Shown in pieces: positions 43,726 to 55,288 of a stretch of 64,000 nt of DNA; position 1 is the stretch's first letter; each line of letters begins with the position of its first letter. Made by a program: the position numbers and the translations under genes. The notes below the pieces were generated by a model that did no database searches, was not told where the DNA came from, and was given only the letters and a program-made list of their open reading frames with translations. The stretch lies in assembly GCA_015501595.1 (NCBI GenBank), contig JADNRX010000083.1:1-64000 (forward strand), in the 5' to 3' direction. Source of the stretch: Hymenopellis radicata (lineage: Eukaryota; Basidiomycota; Agaricomycetes; Agaricales; Physalacriaceae).

Positions 43726-45651
43726 CTATATGTGACGCCCCCAGTACAACCACCACTCATCCACAGCATCTTTTGCATCATAGTTCGTAAGGGCAATCCA
43801 CCCTTGCCATAGAGCGGCGAGGTCCTCCGCATGTTCACCGGGCGCATTGGCGATGGCCAAGGTGTGGTTGAGACCTTGGTTGCGCAGGACGCGGTGGTCG
43901 CCAGGAGGTAGATGATTGTTCAGCATCGCAGTAATTTCGCTGGTGGCGCAAGCCTTGGAACGCGGCATGCGAAGTTCGTTGTACCCTTTGAGGAGGGATG
44001 GTATCTGGGAGCGGCTAGCAAGATGGCTGAACAACGTCCCCAGGGTATACGCATCTTCGCACTGCAAACCATGAGTGCGTGCAAGTGACGAGCAAGGAGG
44101 AACTTACCGCAAGCGCACTGTTATAAGTAGCATGAATCTATGAAACACTCGTCAGATATCACACAGCGGTTCGGAGAGCGAAAAGGACGTACCGGTGAGC
44201 AGTGAGCAGCGTCGCCGACAAGAACCGCACGCTCGTTCATGTCAACATAACCATCTAAGTGGCACATGACTTGCGTTGTTGGATGAGCTCGGTCGGCGAG
44301 GCCGACCAGTTTCCGGACCCTATAAGAGTAAATAAATGGCTTCAAAGAAGATTTAAACACTTACAAAGGGTTGTAGTTTGTACGTGTTCCTCGCAAGAAG
44401 TTGGAGCTCGGGGTGCTTTGATGCCAGTCCAAGTCGGAATCGACGGCGTCTAGCGACTTGGACTTGGTCAGTCCAAGGACATAGATGCAGCCATACTATA
44501 CGACAAGGTTGTCAGTTTGACTATCGTCCTAGAAGGAGACGCACTCTTCCGCCCGTGATGCTGTCACCGTTACCCATCCATACCGTGAACTATGGAGTCT
44601 CAAAAGTTAGCAATTAGGAATCTCACAGCAGCGATTGGAGCACGCACAGTGGTAGACGTGGTCAAAGTCTTGAGATCCTCGTGCTCCATCATATCGGATA
44701 TTTTGATAGAGAGCGTAGCACTGCGAGAATGGGTCATACGTAAAACGGTGGCGTAGAGGAGGAATCACTTACCCGGGGATGTCGCGAACTAACGCGAGGA
44801 CACCGGGACCTGTGCTATTCGAGCACGAATCATCATCATCATCTTCGTCCTCCCGGATCTGAGACATCATGAATTCGCGCACGACGCTATTTCGTCCATC
44901 CGCCCCGACAATCTAGCCGAGTTCTCAGCCCGGAAGGACAATAGGCACGCGCTTCACTCACAACATCGCCCTCCTCTCGTTCTCCCTCGGATGAGATAAT
45001 GACTGATGGGCCATCCTGAAAGGTTTGGACATGTCGTACTTTGAAGCCGAAGCGAAAGGAGATATTTGACTCCATCCGACAGTGCATCCTTGCATGAACA
45101 CAAAAGTTGTAGTGCTAAATAACAATGATTAGCAAAGGCAGGGGCAACGGAGATGGCCATACAGGGACAAGGTAAAATTCCGAACCAAGGTCGGACATGA
45201 TTTGTGGGTCGAAGCTCATAGCGCCTTCGATCTTAGACGTTTCTGCTGAAGAACAGTAAGTTGTCCATCTCTGTCCGCATGAAGGTACTCACCCGTCCGG
45301 AATTCCAACCTAGGTGAGGAAGTTGAGTAGATCAGTCAAAAGGCATAGTGAACACGTACGCCGTGAGCTTTGTACCCTTTTCCTCCAAGATAGACGATAC
45401 GCCAGGAAATTCCCTCATCAACCGCGCCATGTTGGGCGGCACGCGAATTCCACCTTCATGCGGGATATCGAGTTGAGCCTTTTCGGTTGTCGGTCCTCCA
45501 TAAATCGCGAAAGCGTAGCGCAATGACTGACCTCGGTTGCCGCCTCCAATACCACGACCCGGTGGCCAGCTTTGGATAAAGTGTACGCCGCCGAAAGCCC
45601 TGCGATGCTTCCTCCGACCACGATGAATTTCAGCGGAAGCAGCTTCTCCAT
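43726..45651 (-). CDS. FAD-dependent monooxygenase (salicylate-hydroxylase type)
   Basis: Starts at 45651 with MEKLLPLKFIVVGGSIAGLS, the FAD-binding GxGxxG-like Rossmann motif (GGSIAG here). Later exons give GGIRVPPNMARLMREF, EFYLVP, IVGADGRNSVVREF (the conserved GADG region near 44880-44920), and RAVLVGDAAHCSP (GD motif near 44200-44240), ending DAVDEWWLYWGRHI. At least seven short introns with GT-AG ends are visible (for example after EAATE, GTCAGT to AAAAG, and after GEREEGDV, GTGAGT). Family enzymes hydroxylate aromatic or other substrates using NAD(P)H and O2; the substrate cannot be told. The exon count in the middle (44360-44800) is less certain. It stands alone, with no biosynthetic cluster around it. 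Confidence 0.8.
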
Positions 45652-46530
45652 CGACGGAACAGGCAAGAGAAACAACAGAGTGTTATAAAGATGGTGATGA
45701 AAAGTCAGACGCACAGGAACGTGTGGGAAGAACTAAAATAAAGGCCGTGTATGTCGGTCCATTGGAAAGGGAGAGCAAGTCTGCATGGAGGAGAGATGGA
45801 CGAAACGAAACGACCCTACCGAGGTGATCCGGTAACTTGTAAGTCAAGCGTGATCGGGACGTGTCGGCCGCGGCATTGCCATCATGGCTCTTGTTCTCAG
45901 ACGCTCCTGAAGACTAGACGCTCCATACGAATATAGGTCTAAGTATTCTTGGAATGATGGAGAGGGCCAAGAACCGATTGTCGCCGAGCTAGGTAGAGAA
46001 TTGTCGAGGGTTCAGAGGTTCAGACTTCTGGCCCATGGCTCCGCTTCTGTCTTTCGCGTCGGGACAGCCCTGACAGGTTCAACGGCGAACTCATATATCA
46101 GTGATTGACGATTATTGATTGACGAGCCCCGCTGAGAAGGCATGAGATGTACAACCTGTGCGCGATGTGTCAGACAATTGTGCAAGTCTTGGTGGCACTT
46201 TTCCAGTCGCGGGACACCTTCACTTGCCTGCATCGCAGCGCAGCCTGTATGGCGGGTACTGCAGGCGATTGACAGTGAACACAACCATTCGTCGACGAAA
46301 GGAGTAAACTGACGATCGCAGCAAGGCCTAAATGCCGTCAGAGTTGTTATCACACAAAGAGGGAGGCGGCGCGAGACCCGTCTGTATGGAGACACAGAGT
46401 GACATGAGAATACCCGCTACACCAACGGAATAGAAGATAGCCTGAACCGTGTGCACGTACACATAAGCGGTACAGTTTGAGAATGTGATCGCACAATGAA
46501 GGACCTACAACTTGCCTCGACTGTTCAATT
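45652..46530. other. Intergenic stretch
   Basis: No recognisable gene; short frames only. Upstream of the FAD monooxygenase, so it should contain its promoter. Confidence 0.4.
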
Positions 46531-46794
46531 TCAAACCAAATTTGCTTCCGCTCCAAATCGGAGGCACAGAGGTACATCTACATCCGGAACAAGTCCGGAA
46601 GATGGTCCTGGAGATGGAGGCGCAAGGTAGAACGGATTGACGTGTAGCTCGATGTGCGTGAGTAGCCTCTGGTTAAAAGGTGGGTAGAGCGCCCTGATCT
46701 TGACCTTGTCGTTCTTGCCGACGACATAAACGGGCAAGGATAGTTCTCCGATATACCAACCAGGTACCAACAATGTACGGCCAAATCGAACCAA
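46531..46794 (-). CDS. Possible divergent partial member of the 46.9-kb family
   Basis: The frame carries KVKIRALYPPFNQRLLTHIE and LHVNPFYLAPPSPGP. The HVNPFYL element resembles the CDAHPFFVLTYA element of the neighbouring gene on the other strand and the HPxF(V)I motif of the same fungal family. It is short and starts inside an exon, so it may be a fragment. Weakly supported. Confidence 0.25.
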   Translation of the reverse strand: MVRFGRTLLVPGWYIGELSLPVYVVGKNDKVKIRALYPPFNQRLLTHIELHVNPFYLAPPSPGPSSGLVPDVDVPLCLRFGAEANLV

Positions 46795-46885
46795 ACATCA
46801 CGTGATGCACCTTATTGGATAAGTCCAAGTCGCACTCACTCGTCTGCCTTCTACCATCGTCATCGGCCTGCCGCAATCATTCACA

Positions 46886-47935
46886 ATGTCTATCCCTCTC
46901 GAAAACGTCAATGTTTGCCGCACCTTTACAGATCCCATCGACGTTCCCATTATGCATTCAAGGAACTTAATGGTATGTTTGCATTCTGCCCCAAGCTTGT
47001 AAATGCCGACTTCATTTATACAGATCGACTCTTTCGAATTCTTATGGGGTCTGAACCGGGGTGAAATGAGTTTATACTTCAACCTAGATGGTAATTTCCT
47101 TCGAGGTACGCGACAGGACTCCCAGAAGAACACAGCACATTACATGTTATTCCAGTTCAACCTGAGCTAAACGAAGCTCTTACGACGCGGAAGGTAGCAT
47201 TGCTCCCTCCGAATCACGTCGTCAAGGAACTCCTCGCGTTCCAAGAGCGCAACGAAAAACTTCCCATTGCGCAAAGACGAATATTCACCGAGGTATGTAT
47301 CCACTTTGGCGCATGAGCGACTCTGTTTCTGATGTCTCGAAGATCATGGCTTTTGAGCCATGCGAATGCCGTATCATACCCCTCAAGCCTGGTGTTTCCA
47401 TCTTCGCCCGTGATGCATGTACGGGTCGGGTCTCTCCTTTGAAAGTTCCACGCGCTGCTTTCCTACTGTTACCTGCGACGCACACCCCTTCTTTGTCCTC
47501 ACATACGCATGCGATGGTCTCGTAAATCCTCCCAAGAATGTCAAGCGTAAGCTTGCTCTCGAGGATAACATTAGACAGTGCTTCAGTCCTTGGTACATGG
47601 ACCCGCCGCTTGACTTCTTCGAAGACTGTTATGACGGTCAATTTGGTCGGCCTGTACCGTACCAATTCCGCCACCTCTTCCCGAAGTCTGCTCCGGTTCC
47701 TGAGCTCGCATATTCGTCCTCGTCCTCTACTGACTCCAGGCGTTCCGCCAAACGTTCTAGATTATCTACACCGCAGCAGTCGGAGTCGGGAAAAAGTGTA
47801 GATATTGCCAAGTGGTTGTCGGACTGTGCGACGGCAGACTTGGCCTGCGATGCGAACGGCTATCCTCTGGACGTCGTCGTTCCATCCAAGCCTCAGACGG
47901 TGCAGGCCCCAAGCCCGAAGCGAAAAAGGGTGTAG
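46886..47935 (+). pseudogene. Basidiomycete-specific family protein with one frame break
   Basis: Exons 46886-46972 (MSIPLENVNVCRTFTDPIDV), 47024-47090, 47156-47292 and 47343 onward join by GT-AG introns of 51, 65 and 50 bases. The last exon reads IIPLKPGVSIFARDA and then must slip one frame near 47415 to continue as SFESSTRCFPTVTCDAHPFF and on to KRKRV and a stop at 47933. No intron explains the slip. The pattern (EYRIIPL-like, then a HPFF-like histidine element) resembles a large agaricomycete family often described as HNH-nuclease-like; function is unproven. The C-terminus is Ser-rich and ends basic. A truncated paralogue follows at 48030. Confidence 0.5.
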
Positions 47936-48029
47936 CTTTAAGTACGTGGTTTTTCCTAGTCTGTTTACATACATCGTTACCTATTTATTCGTATATATTT
48001 TGTCATTTGCACACCTTCTGCGTACATCG

Positions 48030-48340
48030 ATGGTCGACACAATTGCGTGCATTCGCCGCGAGTTTTTAGAGAACGTCAACGTCTCGCGCACCTTTACTAA
48101 GCCGCCCGGCGTACCGATTATGCATTCGTTCGTTGTGTCGCCTTCATTTAAATGCCAACCCATGGATCAGGTAGATCGACGCCATGGAATTTTGTATGGG
48201 GACTGAAACGATTAACCCGAACGACCTTGTTGATCCCTCCAACTCGTATGGTTCCTGAGTTCCACAAAGGAAATCGTAAACTCCCTCTAGCAAAGAGGCG
48301 AACTTTTACCGAGGTGTTCGCTGATCCGCGACGTGGTTTT
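48030..48340 (+). pseudogene. Truncated tandem paralogue of the 46.9-kb gene
   Basis: MVDTIACIRREFLENVNVSR and TFTKPPGVPIMHSF match the first exon of the gene to its left; after an intron-like gap IDAMEFCMGTE matches IDSFEFLWGLN, and KLPLAKRRTFTEV near 48280-48313 matches KLPIAQRRIFTEV. The central exon and the whole C-terminal half are missing, so it is a relic of a tandem duplication. Confidence 0.55.
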
Positions 48341-48633
48341 GACCCTCCAAAGGTCCTCTCACTCAACCATGCCACTGAGTACCATTAAAATCAGGCGTAT
48401 TGTTCTATGCTCTCAATCCCAAGACGCGTAAAGTATCGGACAGAAACCAGTGATGAGCGTGGATCCAGCGAAAATATTATTTTTCAAACTCCGACAGCTC
48501 CGCTCGTTTCTCTTCTTACCCTGTCAAATGTCAGCTTCGGTGCGCTCCCTCTCCGAATAGAGTAACGCGTCATTCACCCTCCTCTCAGGCCGATCCCACA
48601 GCGAAACAGGCTACCATCACAGCCAGTCTGATC
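48341..48633. other. Short gap
   Basis: No gene recognised between the truncated paralogue and the deaminase-like gene. Confidence 0.35.
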
Positions 48634-49922
48634 ATGCGGGAAAAGTTATCCTGGCGAACTAAGCTAGTCGCTCAGGCTTATCAGACTCAAAAGATGCCTG
48701 AGGCTTCTGGGCACTCCCGTCTCATCTTACTCAACTGGGTCTCTTACTGCCTTGCGGCGCAGAGCGTGGATCAGGCGGTGGCGGCTACCCTCTCTTTGGA
48801 TCCGCACGAAAAAAAGGCAACCTTCAATCTAGCCACGAACACTCGAGTGGAATCCTCGTCATTTTGTTTCGGTAGAGCCTTCTTCTCACAACTTCAGTCC
48901 GTTTTCCAGCCTGGCGGAGTCAGTGACGAGGTCATCCAATCCCTGATGGACATCTTCGCGGAATATGCATTCGAACAAATTCATCGCAAGCTGCAGTTAC
49001 TTGACGCTGCGGGTCCTCGGACCGAAGTCGGCCTCACCAGACCCAATATCCTTCGTTTGGTTCAGAAATGGTCGGATGAAAGAACCGTGTCCACAGAACC
49101 TAACTGCTCCCTATGTCCATCATGTCCGCCTACGACAACATTCTTTCCACCACACCCTCGATGCTCCTCGATAAGCCTGAACGGTTACAGGCCTTCAAAT
49201 CAATCCAGCTATCGATTACACACCTCATTGGCTCGGATTTCATACAGGATATGCGCGATGTCTCTGCGCATCGCACATTTGCCCACGCAGATGTCAGTTT
49301 CATGCTGAAGCTTCACCGGCGACTCTGGAAATTGAATTTTTACCGCTCCGGCGTACGTGCTCTGCGCGACTCAACGGGTGCTCGCCGCTTACAGGGTCTC
49401 ATGTCCTCCGGGTGGGAGTTCACGCATGCCTGGCTTCCCGTGTTGAAACCCGTCAGTATCACACTCTGCCATGATCCCTACACGGTTACAATGTCGATTT
49501 TTGATCATCAATCTTCGGGTCACCGTCCCACCCCATCCGACCTTGGGGAATGCACCGCGTGCGATGGAAGCCTTTTAATGAACGCCTGGCGTGCGGGGGA
49601 CGTTGTCACGTTGCGCTTGCATCCGGAGATGCAGATCATGACTGCTCTATTGGCGCAGGGAGTCCACCCAAGGAGCGAAGCTGGGATGATAGGGTGCTCT
49701 AAGCGCCCGTGTGTAATGTGTGCCCGCTGCCTCGATGGTGGGACGGAGAACGGTGCTCGTACATTCACATATACTCCTACATGTCGTAAGGTATGTTTGG
49801 ATTGGCTAGCACCTGGATTGATACAGGACGAAGGCGCAATCGATTTGCCATTCCAGATCTCTGTTGCGGCTGCGGCGCACAAGGTGTGGAGGAGGCTTAC
49901 AGTACCGGAACATCTTCAGTAA
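48634..49922 (+). CDS. Putative OTT_1508-like deaminase-fold protein (frame change near 49.1 kb)
   Basis: The first frame (MREKLSWRTKLVAQAYQTQK, 48634 to about 49090) is an all-helical-looking region; the second (to 49922) contains LHPEMQIMTALLAQG and IGCSKRPCVMCARCL. The His-x-Glu plus Pro-Cys-x-x-Cys pair is the zinc and proton-shuttle signature of the nucleic-acid deaminase superfamily, and the IGCSK context fits the fungal OTT_1508-like family. Those proteins are predicted deaminases of nucleotides or nucleic acids; activity is unproven. The two frames may be joined by an intron opening at GTGTCC (about 49088) with a CTAAC branch, or by a frameshift. A second ATG at 49113 could start a shorter protein. 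Confidence 0.55.
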
Positions 49923-52103
49923 ATGTATTTGAACTTCTTCCGACGTCTACTACACTTAGATATCACAGCAATAACAACCACTTCTACATTTATGTGAACA
50001 TGAATCAGTCGCCAGTCCTCGCAGTTCTGGAACTGGGCTAAGGACATAAATAAGGAGTCTCTCGATGGAAGAGGATCCAGTCGTACCGCTGCAAAAGTAC
50101 GATTCGCATCAGAACAGAGGCCGCCTCAAGAATATGCTTCCTCTGAACAAATTGTTACCATAGACAGCTTCAGCACACGCTGTTAGTAATTTAAGTCCGA
50201 CAGTGGGAATCTAAGGAGTGAGGCGGAAGCTCTAGACAGGATTGCGCGACGCCCAGTCAAGAAAAAAAAGCTTTCTCGAGACATGGGTACCGCCATCTAA
50301 GCTAAGAGCGGCAAAATCGCAGGGGATTCGCATCGTAGAACTAGACATGATGCACCCACTGGCACGCTAATGATCGCGAACTTCCAGGTAAACGGAGATG
50401 CATTCTCTCACATACCCGAGGAGGAGCTGTAGATCTTCGCATCCGGTACCCTCAGTCTTCCGCGAATCGCTTACATGCACGTAACGATTCCAGAGCCATT
50501 TAGTTTCCGGCTGTCGCAGGTTCCCTAGACGCGGAACAGTACCACGGGTACTGGGTAAGCTATGACCATCACGACGGGAACTGGCGCCAAGCATACGTCG
50601 CTCAGTACATCGGGGGCGTCCAGTGGAAAGGGCTGCCAGGAAGGAAAGGAACCACTGGTCCTTCCTCTGCGTGATATCCACGCGGAATAAGAGTATGACT
50701 CGAGTTATATGAGGACTCGCTGATCGAGGAAAAGCTTGTTGTTGGAGGTCGGACTCGCGGCTACAGATGGACTGGAACTGGGCTCGTAGATGTTCCGCCC
50801 GTTGTATGCCGCAGACTGTGCGGGTGGGATCGAGTACGATGTGTGTGACGACTGGCTGTGATAGGAGCGTGTTGGTGGGCGCGAAAGGCGGCTGCTATCG
50901 GGAAATCTTGTCGGCTTTTATATGCTGGGGGGTCTGATGATCAATTCCATCGAAATGCTGGCGATCCTCGCTGGTCCATGTGTTAACAGCGAGTCATAAA
51001 AGCTCTAGGCGCGTGGGATGGTAAATAAACGGGCTAAGCAAAGAGCGGATTGATCATTCAGAGATCTTGGCCAGAAGGCGGTTTCACCAGAAAAAGAAGC
51101 CAGGTCGTTCTCGTGCTAAACAGTACGTACTAGAGCGAGTAAGGCGAGTTTCTTTAAAGAGGCACAAGACGAAGTTGTGCGAACCGGTTTGTTGATGATC
51201 GGAAGGAAAATGCTTAACGCCGATAACTCCGTCCTTCCTTCCTTACCCACAACAATGTCAACATCCATCATTCTCCGCATTTCCGGTGTTTTAGCCCTAC
51301 GGAAACGCCATTTTTCTCGTGATCCTAATTCAAGACGAATTGGCTCGTCGTGGTGTCTCTCTGGCGATCTCTCATCCAGTGACGTGTTCTGTGCAAATCG
51401 AAATGCCGTGCATCCAGGTAAGCTCGTCGAAGCCCGTTCTGCTCAGGTCCTTCGTTTATAGTGCTACGCTCATAGTTTTAGCATCCAACGAATCTTGTGC
51501 CCAGTTCCTAATTTTCACCTGCCGCCGACGATACGCTGCGCCGCTGCGGACGTTTCTCTGACTGCATACTGTACGTGTATGTATCTCTTGGTACTTCATA
51601 ACGTTGCTTATACGGAAAAGATATTAGAGCGCGCGCCCCATGGAACGCACCTTTGGTTTGAGTCTTTTAGGTCCACGTTTTTTTTCCGCCACACTCTTGG
51701 CCACACTTATGAACCTGCGCCTCGACCACACTGCAGAAGCGATGGTCCTCACAGGATATGCGCACTTACACTCTATAAGCTTCGCGTAGTCTCTTTGAGG
51801 AGATCCGTAAGTCCACTCTCCACCTGATTTCTACGGTGGCGTCCGCGATTCATGTTCGACACGACAGGACAGCAGAGCGTCCCTTCTGTGCTGTAGCCCC
51901 ATCGGACGTTTTATCTACCCATAACAAACAATAGGAATGCTGCACCGATTGCCTATTTTGTCCGGCCTGTCCACCCAACGCCAAATCAGACGAATAATGG
52001 CTAGGACACATCCACACGTGACGCCTCCTATTATAATGCCTTCGTTTCCCCTCGTTCTCGTTTCTCCACTAACACCATCGCCCCGGAATCGCTGCCATCT
52101 GAG
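49923..52103. other. Intergenic stretch containing the upstream part of SD-D copy 2
   Basis: A 104-residue minus frame at 50367-50681 has no recognisable relatives. From about 51110 the sequence is a diverged match to 28170-28960. No gene called. Confidence 0.45.
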
Positions 52104-53160
52104 ATGTTGTTTCACAGCAAGTCGACGCCCGCCACCACACTGAACTTGAAGGAGTACTTGAAATGGCAACGTGAGTTTTAATTTATTTGTGTGAATCTGA
52201 AGTCTCTGATACCCTCGTAGCACCCACGCGTACTGATTTCCGCCCTCCGATACCTTTGGAGATCTTCCATGAGATCTTTGGCTACCTCAAGGCATCGCAG
52301 GACGATGCCTACTCCCTCATGGGTGTATGTAAGTATTTCGCGTTCTTCGCGCGTCCCGTCATCTGGGGCTCTATCCCATTCTGTATCGCCGACGCTATGT
52401 GCACAGGCTTCGGGACTCACGTGGCGGAAGGCGAGCTATTAGCTGTGCACCTAGCGGGCTTCGTAGAGAAGTGTAGGATTGGAGATCCGGCGCTTTGTAT
52501 GTGGAAGTTCTCCGACTCCTTTTTGGAGGAGGACGGGTTCGGGGAGACCTTGGCGGCCGCGCTGGCTCGAATGCGGGTGGAGGAGTTGACGATTACGGAT
52601 GCAGCGATTACGAAGAGGGTGCTGAAGCTGGTGGAGGTCGTGGCACCGCGCTTGAAGGTGCTGCATATTGCGGACAGCTGCACTTTGAGTGCTGAGGTTT
52701 CGGACGACGAGATCAGGGCGGTGTTGGGAGCTATTCGTGGTCTGGAGGAGTTGAAGATCACTGGACGGTCTTCGCAGTGCTGCCTGATGCAATCGCCATC
52801 GATGATTCTTGTGTCGAATCTCCGGCGGCTCTATACGGACTCATTATTCACCATCGACTCGTGCATCGCGCAAGGCACCGCCCTAACGCATCTCGAGGTT
52901 GACGGCATGCATGTCTCTTCGGAGGACGCCAGTTTCCTGCACACTAGGCTCCAGGCGTTCCCGTCCCTCACGCACATCGAGATCCACAATGTTATCGACA
53001 CTCGCTTCGGGCAGATGCCTATGGATATTCCAGTCAGCAACCTACCCAACCTCATCTCGTTCAAAGCCCCACCGGGCCTTCTTCCCAGATTCTTCGGTCT
53101 GGGCCCGAAGTTGCAGGTCCTCAATTCGACGGGTACGAACAGCGAGGAGCCCTATGCGGA
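51110..53160 (+). repeat. Segmental duplication SD-D, copy 2
   Basis: Diverged counterpart of 28170-30060, covering upstream sequence and the first two thirds of the F-box gene. Confidence 0.7.
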
Positions 53161-53173
53161 TTCCACCAGATAA
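52104..53173 (+). pseudogene. Truncated F-box/LRR-like paralogue
   Basis: Exon 1 52104-52170 (MLFHSKSTPATTLNLKEYLK), intron 52171-52220, exon 2 52221-53173. Exon 2 matches the gene at 28962-30675 from IPLEIFHEIFGYLKASQDD through GTNSEEPYADST, then a stop follows at once, about 190 residues early. The homology ends at the stop, so the C-terminal third was lost by a breakpoint rather than by a point mutation. The F-box region also lacks about 14 residues present in the paralogue. The frame is otherwise open, so a short protein of about 339 aa could still be made. Confidence 0.6.
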
Positions 53174-53690
53174 TGGCCTAGGTATACATTTCCTCCGCTA
53201 ATGGCCTGCCATCCGGGCATACATACTCCCCACTGATAGTAGGGCTAGGGAATGCATTCCCCTCGATAATCATCGGTCATGTATCAGGATATCCAAAGCG
53301 AGCCGCCCCGCCGTACAGCGACCAGCGACTATCAGCCTGAGCTCGCGCGCCTCTTCTCAATTTGGGGTGAATCGCTAGAACCAGATCTTGATGATCGTTT
53401 TTCTAACTGATCGTGTGCCTTCCGTTGTCTTCCCGTTGAGGAGGATTGCCGGTGCGTCCTGGTGCCTTCCACGACGTCAATGCTTCCACGAAGTAGCTAT
53501 GTATTGGTGTTACTTCCGTATTCGTTCCTGATTATATCGTACCTGATTGCTGTATTCTGTACTCGTGTCGATGATGCGATAGTGATCATTCTATTTTGCT
53601 GATTTCCCAGTCGAGAACTTTGGGATGCCCTGACCTACTGAACAGTAAGAATACAATGTTGGTTACTCCTTTGCAACATCCTTACCGGCG
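53174..53690. other. Intergenic stretch
   Basis: No coding sequence recognised. The first 100 bases contain short ATGGCCT and CATACAT reiterations. Confidence 0.35.
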
Positions 53691-53754
53691 ACGAATTTTT
53701 CTCCGAGGAAGGAACACGAGTTCCCAAAACATACGGCGCCTGTAACTGACTTGA

Positions 53755-54015
53755 GGAAATCCATTCCCTCCGCACTGTCATGACCTGCGACCAAACACGA
53801 AGAAATGGATTTCTTCTGCGCCGTCATGACCACTGTGAGGAAATATATTTCCTCCCGAGTCCCCGCGCATTCCATCTGCGAGGAAGTGGATTTCCTCCCC
53901 ATGCACTTCCATTACCATAGATTTCCTCCCGAGTCCCCGTGCATTCCATCTGCGAGGAAGTGGATTTCCCCCCATGCCTTCCGTCTGCCAGGAAGTAGAT
54001 TTCCTCTCCATGCCT
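53755..54015. repeat. Array of short palindromes (GAGGAA-ATTTCCTC type)
   Basis: Palindromic units recur at about 53754, 53804, 53836, 53880, 53951 and 53990, for example GAGGAAATATATTTCCTC and GAGGAAGTGGATTTCCTC. Two longer direct repeats (TCCCGAGTCCCCG, then CATTCCATCTGCGAGG) about 70 bases apart hold two of them. Lies downstream of RPA2 in convergent orientation to the truncated F-box copy. Confidence 0.7.
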
Positions 54016-54179
54016 TCCCTTCCCTTACCATTACATTTCCTGCCTGCGTACATCGACTTCCAGGCAAAATCCATATCCTGAATGTATTTCCCGACACGCG
54101 ACAAGAGTAAAGCAAATTGACATTCGGCTAGGAGGGTACACGGAACATACAATGGTACAATGGAAGATTGAGATAACGA

Positions 54180-55206
54180 TCATATGGCCGCCTTGATGTG
54201 GGACTCGTCGATAGTGGAATAGACGAAGCCGTCGTCAAGGAGGGCGTCGATAGCAATACTAAGATAAAACATTAGCGAAAGGGAGCAAGAAATGTCTAAG
54301 AGACTCGCCTGAGACTGTGAGAGTCGGATGCTCCTGGAACGCCGGCCTGATTCAATTCCTTTGATATTCCAGCGACATGCAAACCATCCGGCAACTCGGC
54401 CTGCGCAGCAAGTAATTCGACGATGGCGCGCTGCAGAGCTGGTAGGTGTGCCCATCTCGAATCACCATCCTTCTTCGGTGCTGGAAGATACGCGTTGGGA
54501 ACGGCTGCGGAAGCCTGGATTGGTGGATAAGCAAGGCGCGGTCGAAGAAATGCATCGCAACGTACCTGGGGAGCTATAGCCGCCTCCTGCCTAGCGGTGA
54601 GCGACATGCATTGCAGGAAATGGAAATCAATCTCCATATAGTCTTCGAGCTTGTGAGCGGACCGAACGACGACATGGATGGTCTCCCCAACGAGGACTAG
54701 GTAGCCAATAAAGCGAGCATAGACGAGCACCCTGGAAATATTTTAGTTCAATCACGATGAGAGCCAACAATGCTTACTGCACGTTGTCATTAACGGATCC
54801 GAGATTTCCATCTAGCCAGAACCGAGCATCAATGAAGTTACCGTCATTGACCTTGTAAATCTTGTGCGTGACATTTTCGATGATGTCCAGAACGCAGGCC
54901 ACAAACGTGATCTAAGGCAATACATATGAGCAAGAAATGCCGACGTTTGGATATCTCACCATTTTAACAGGGACGCCGTCGATAACAAAACTCCCTCCAG
55001 GAGAAGTAGGACGAATAGCCTTGTGTATTTGGGCGATTGTGACTGGGCGTAGACCGTCCACATCGTCCTGTGAGGGCAAAAGGGTATCGCGGGTCAGTCG
55101 TGGATTCCATGTGAAAGCAGAATACATTTACCTTGCGTTTAGCATCAATGGGGATATCGCTGGGCACGCTGTCGGTGGGGTCGGATGGTTTTTCAGATTC
55201 GATCAT
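54180..55206 (-). CDS. RPA2: Replication protein A 32-kDa subunit (RPA2), 255 aa
   Basis: Six exons: 55206-55132, 55067-54960, 54911-54778, 54731-54566, 54514-54309, 54258-54180; lengths sum to 768 bases, an open frame. The OB-fold begins LRPVTIAQIHKAI and continues VIDGVPVKM, ITFVACVLDIIENVTHKIYK, VNDGNFIDARFWLD, VLVYARFIGYLVLVGETIHV and EIDFHFLQCM; the C-terminal winged helix holds IDALLDDGFVYSTIDESHIK. RPA binds single-stranded DNA in replication, repair and checkpoint signalling; the 32-kDa subunit joins RPA1 and RPA3. Introns are GT-AG except the last, which appears to start with GCGAGT (GC-AG). The N-terminal region before the OB-fold is only about 30 residues, shorter than usual and poor in the Gly/Ser stretch, so an upstream exon may be missed or lost. 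Confidence 0.9.
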
Positions 55207-55236
55207 GATTGCGATAGGAACAAAGGTCCAGATCCA

Positions 55237-55288
55237 CGTGGCACCCATTTCCATTTCCTCAAAGACGTGGCACCCATTTCCATTTCCT
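55237..55288. repeat. Two 29-bp tandem repeats just upstream of RPA2
   Basis: CGTGGCACCCATTTCCATTT followed by CCT appears at 55237 and again at 55266. It lies 30-80 bases before the RPA2 start, so it may alter its 5' region. Confidence 0.8.
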
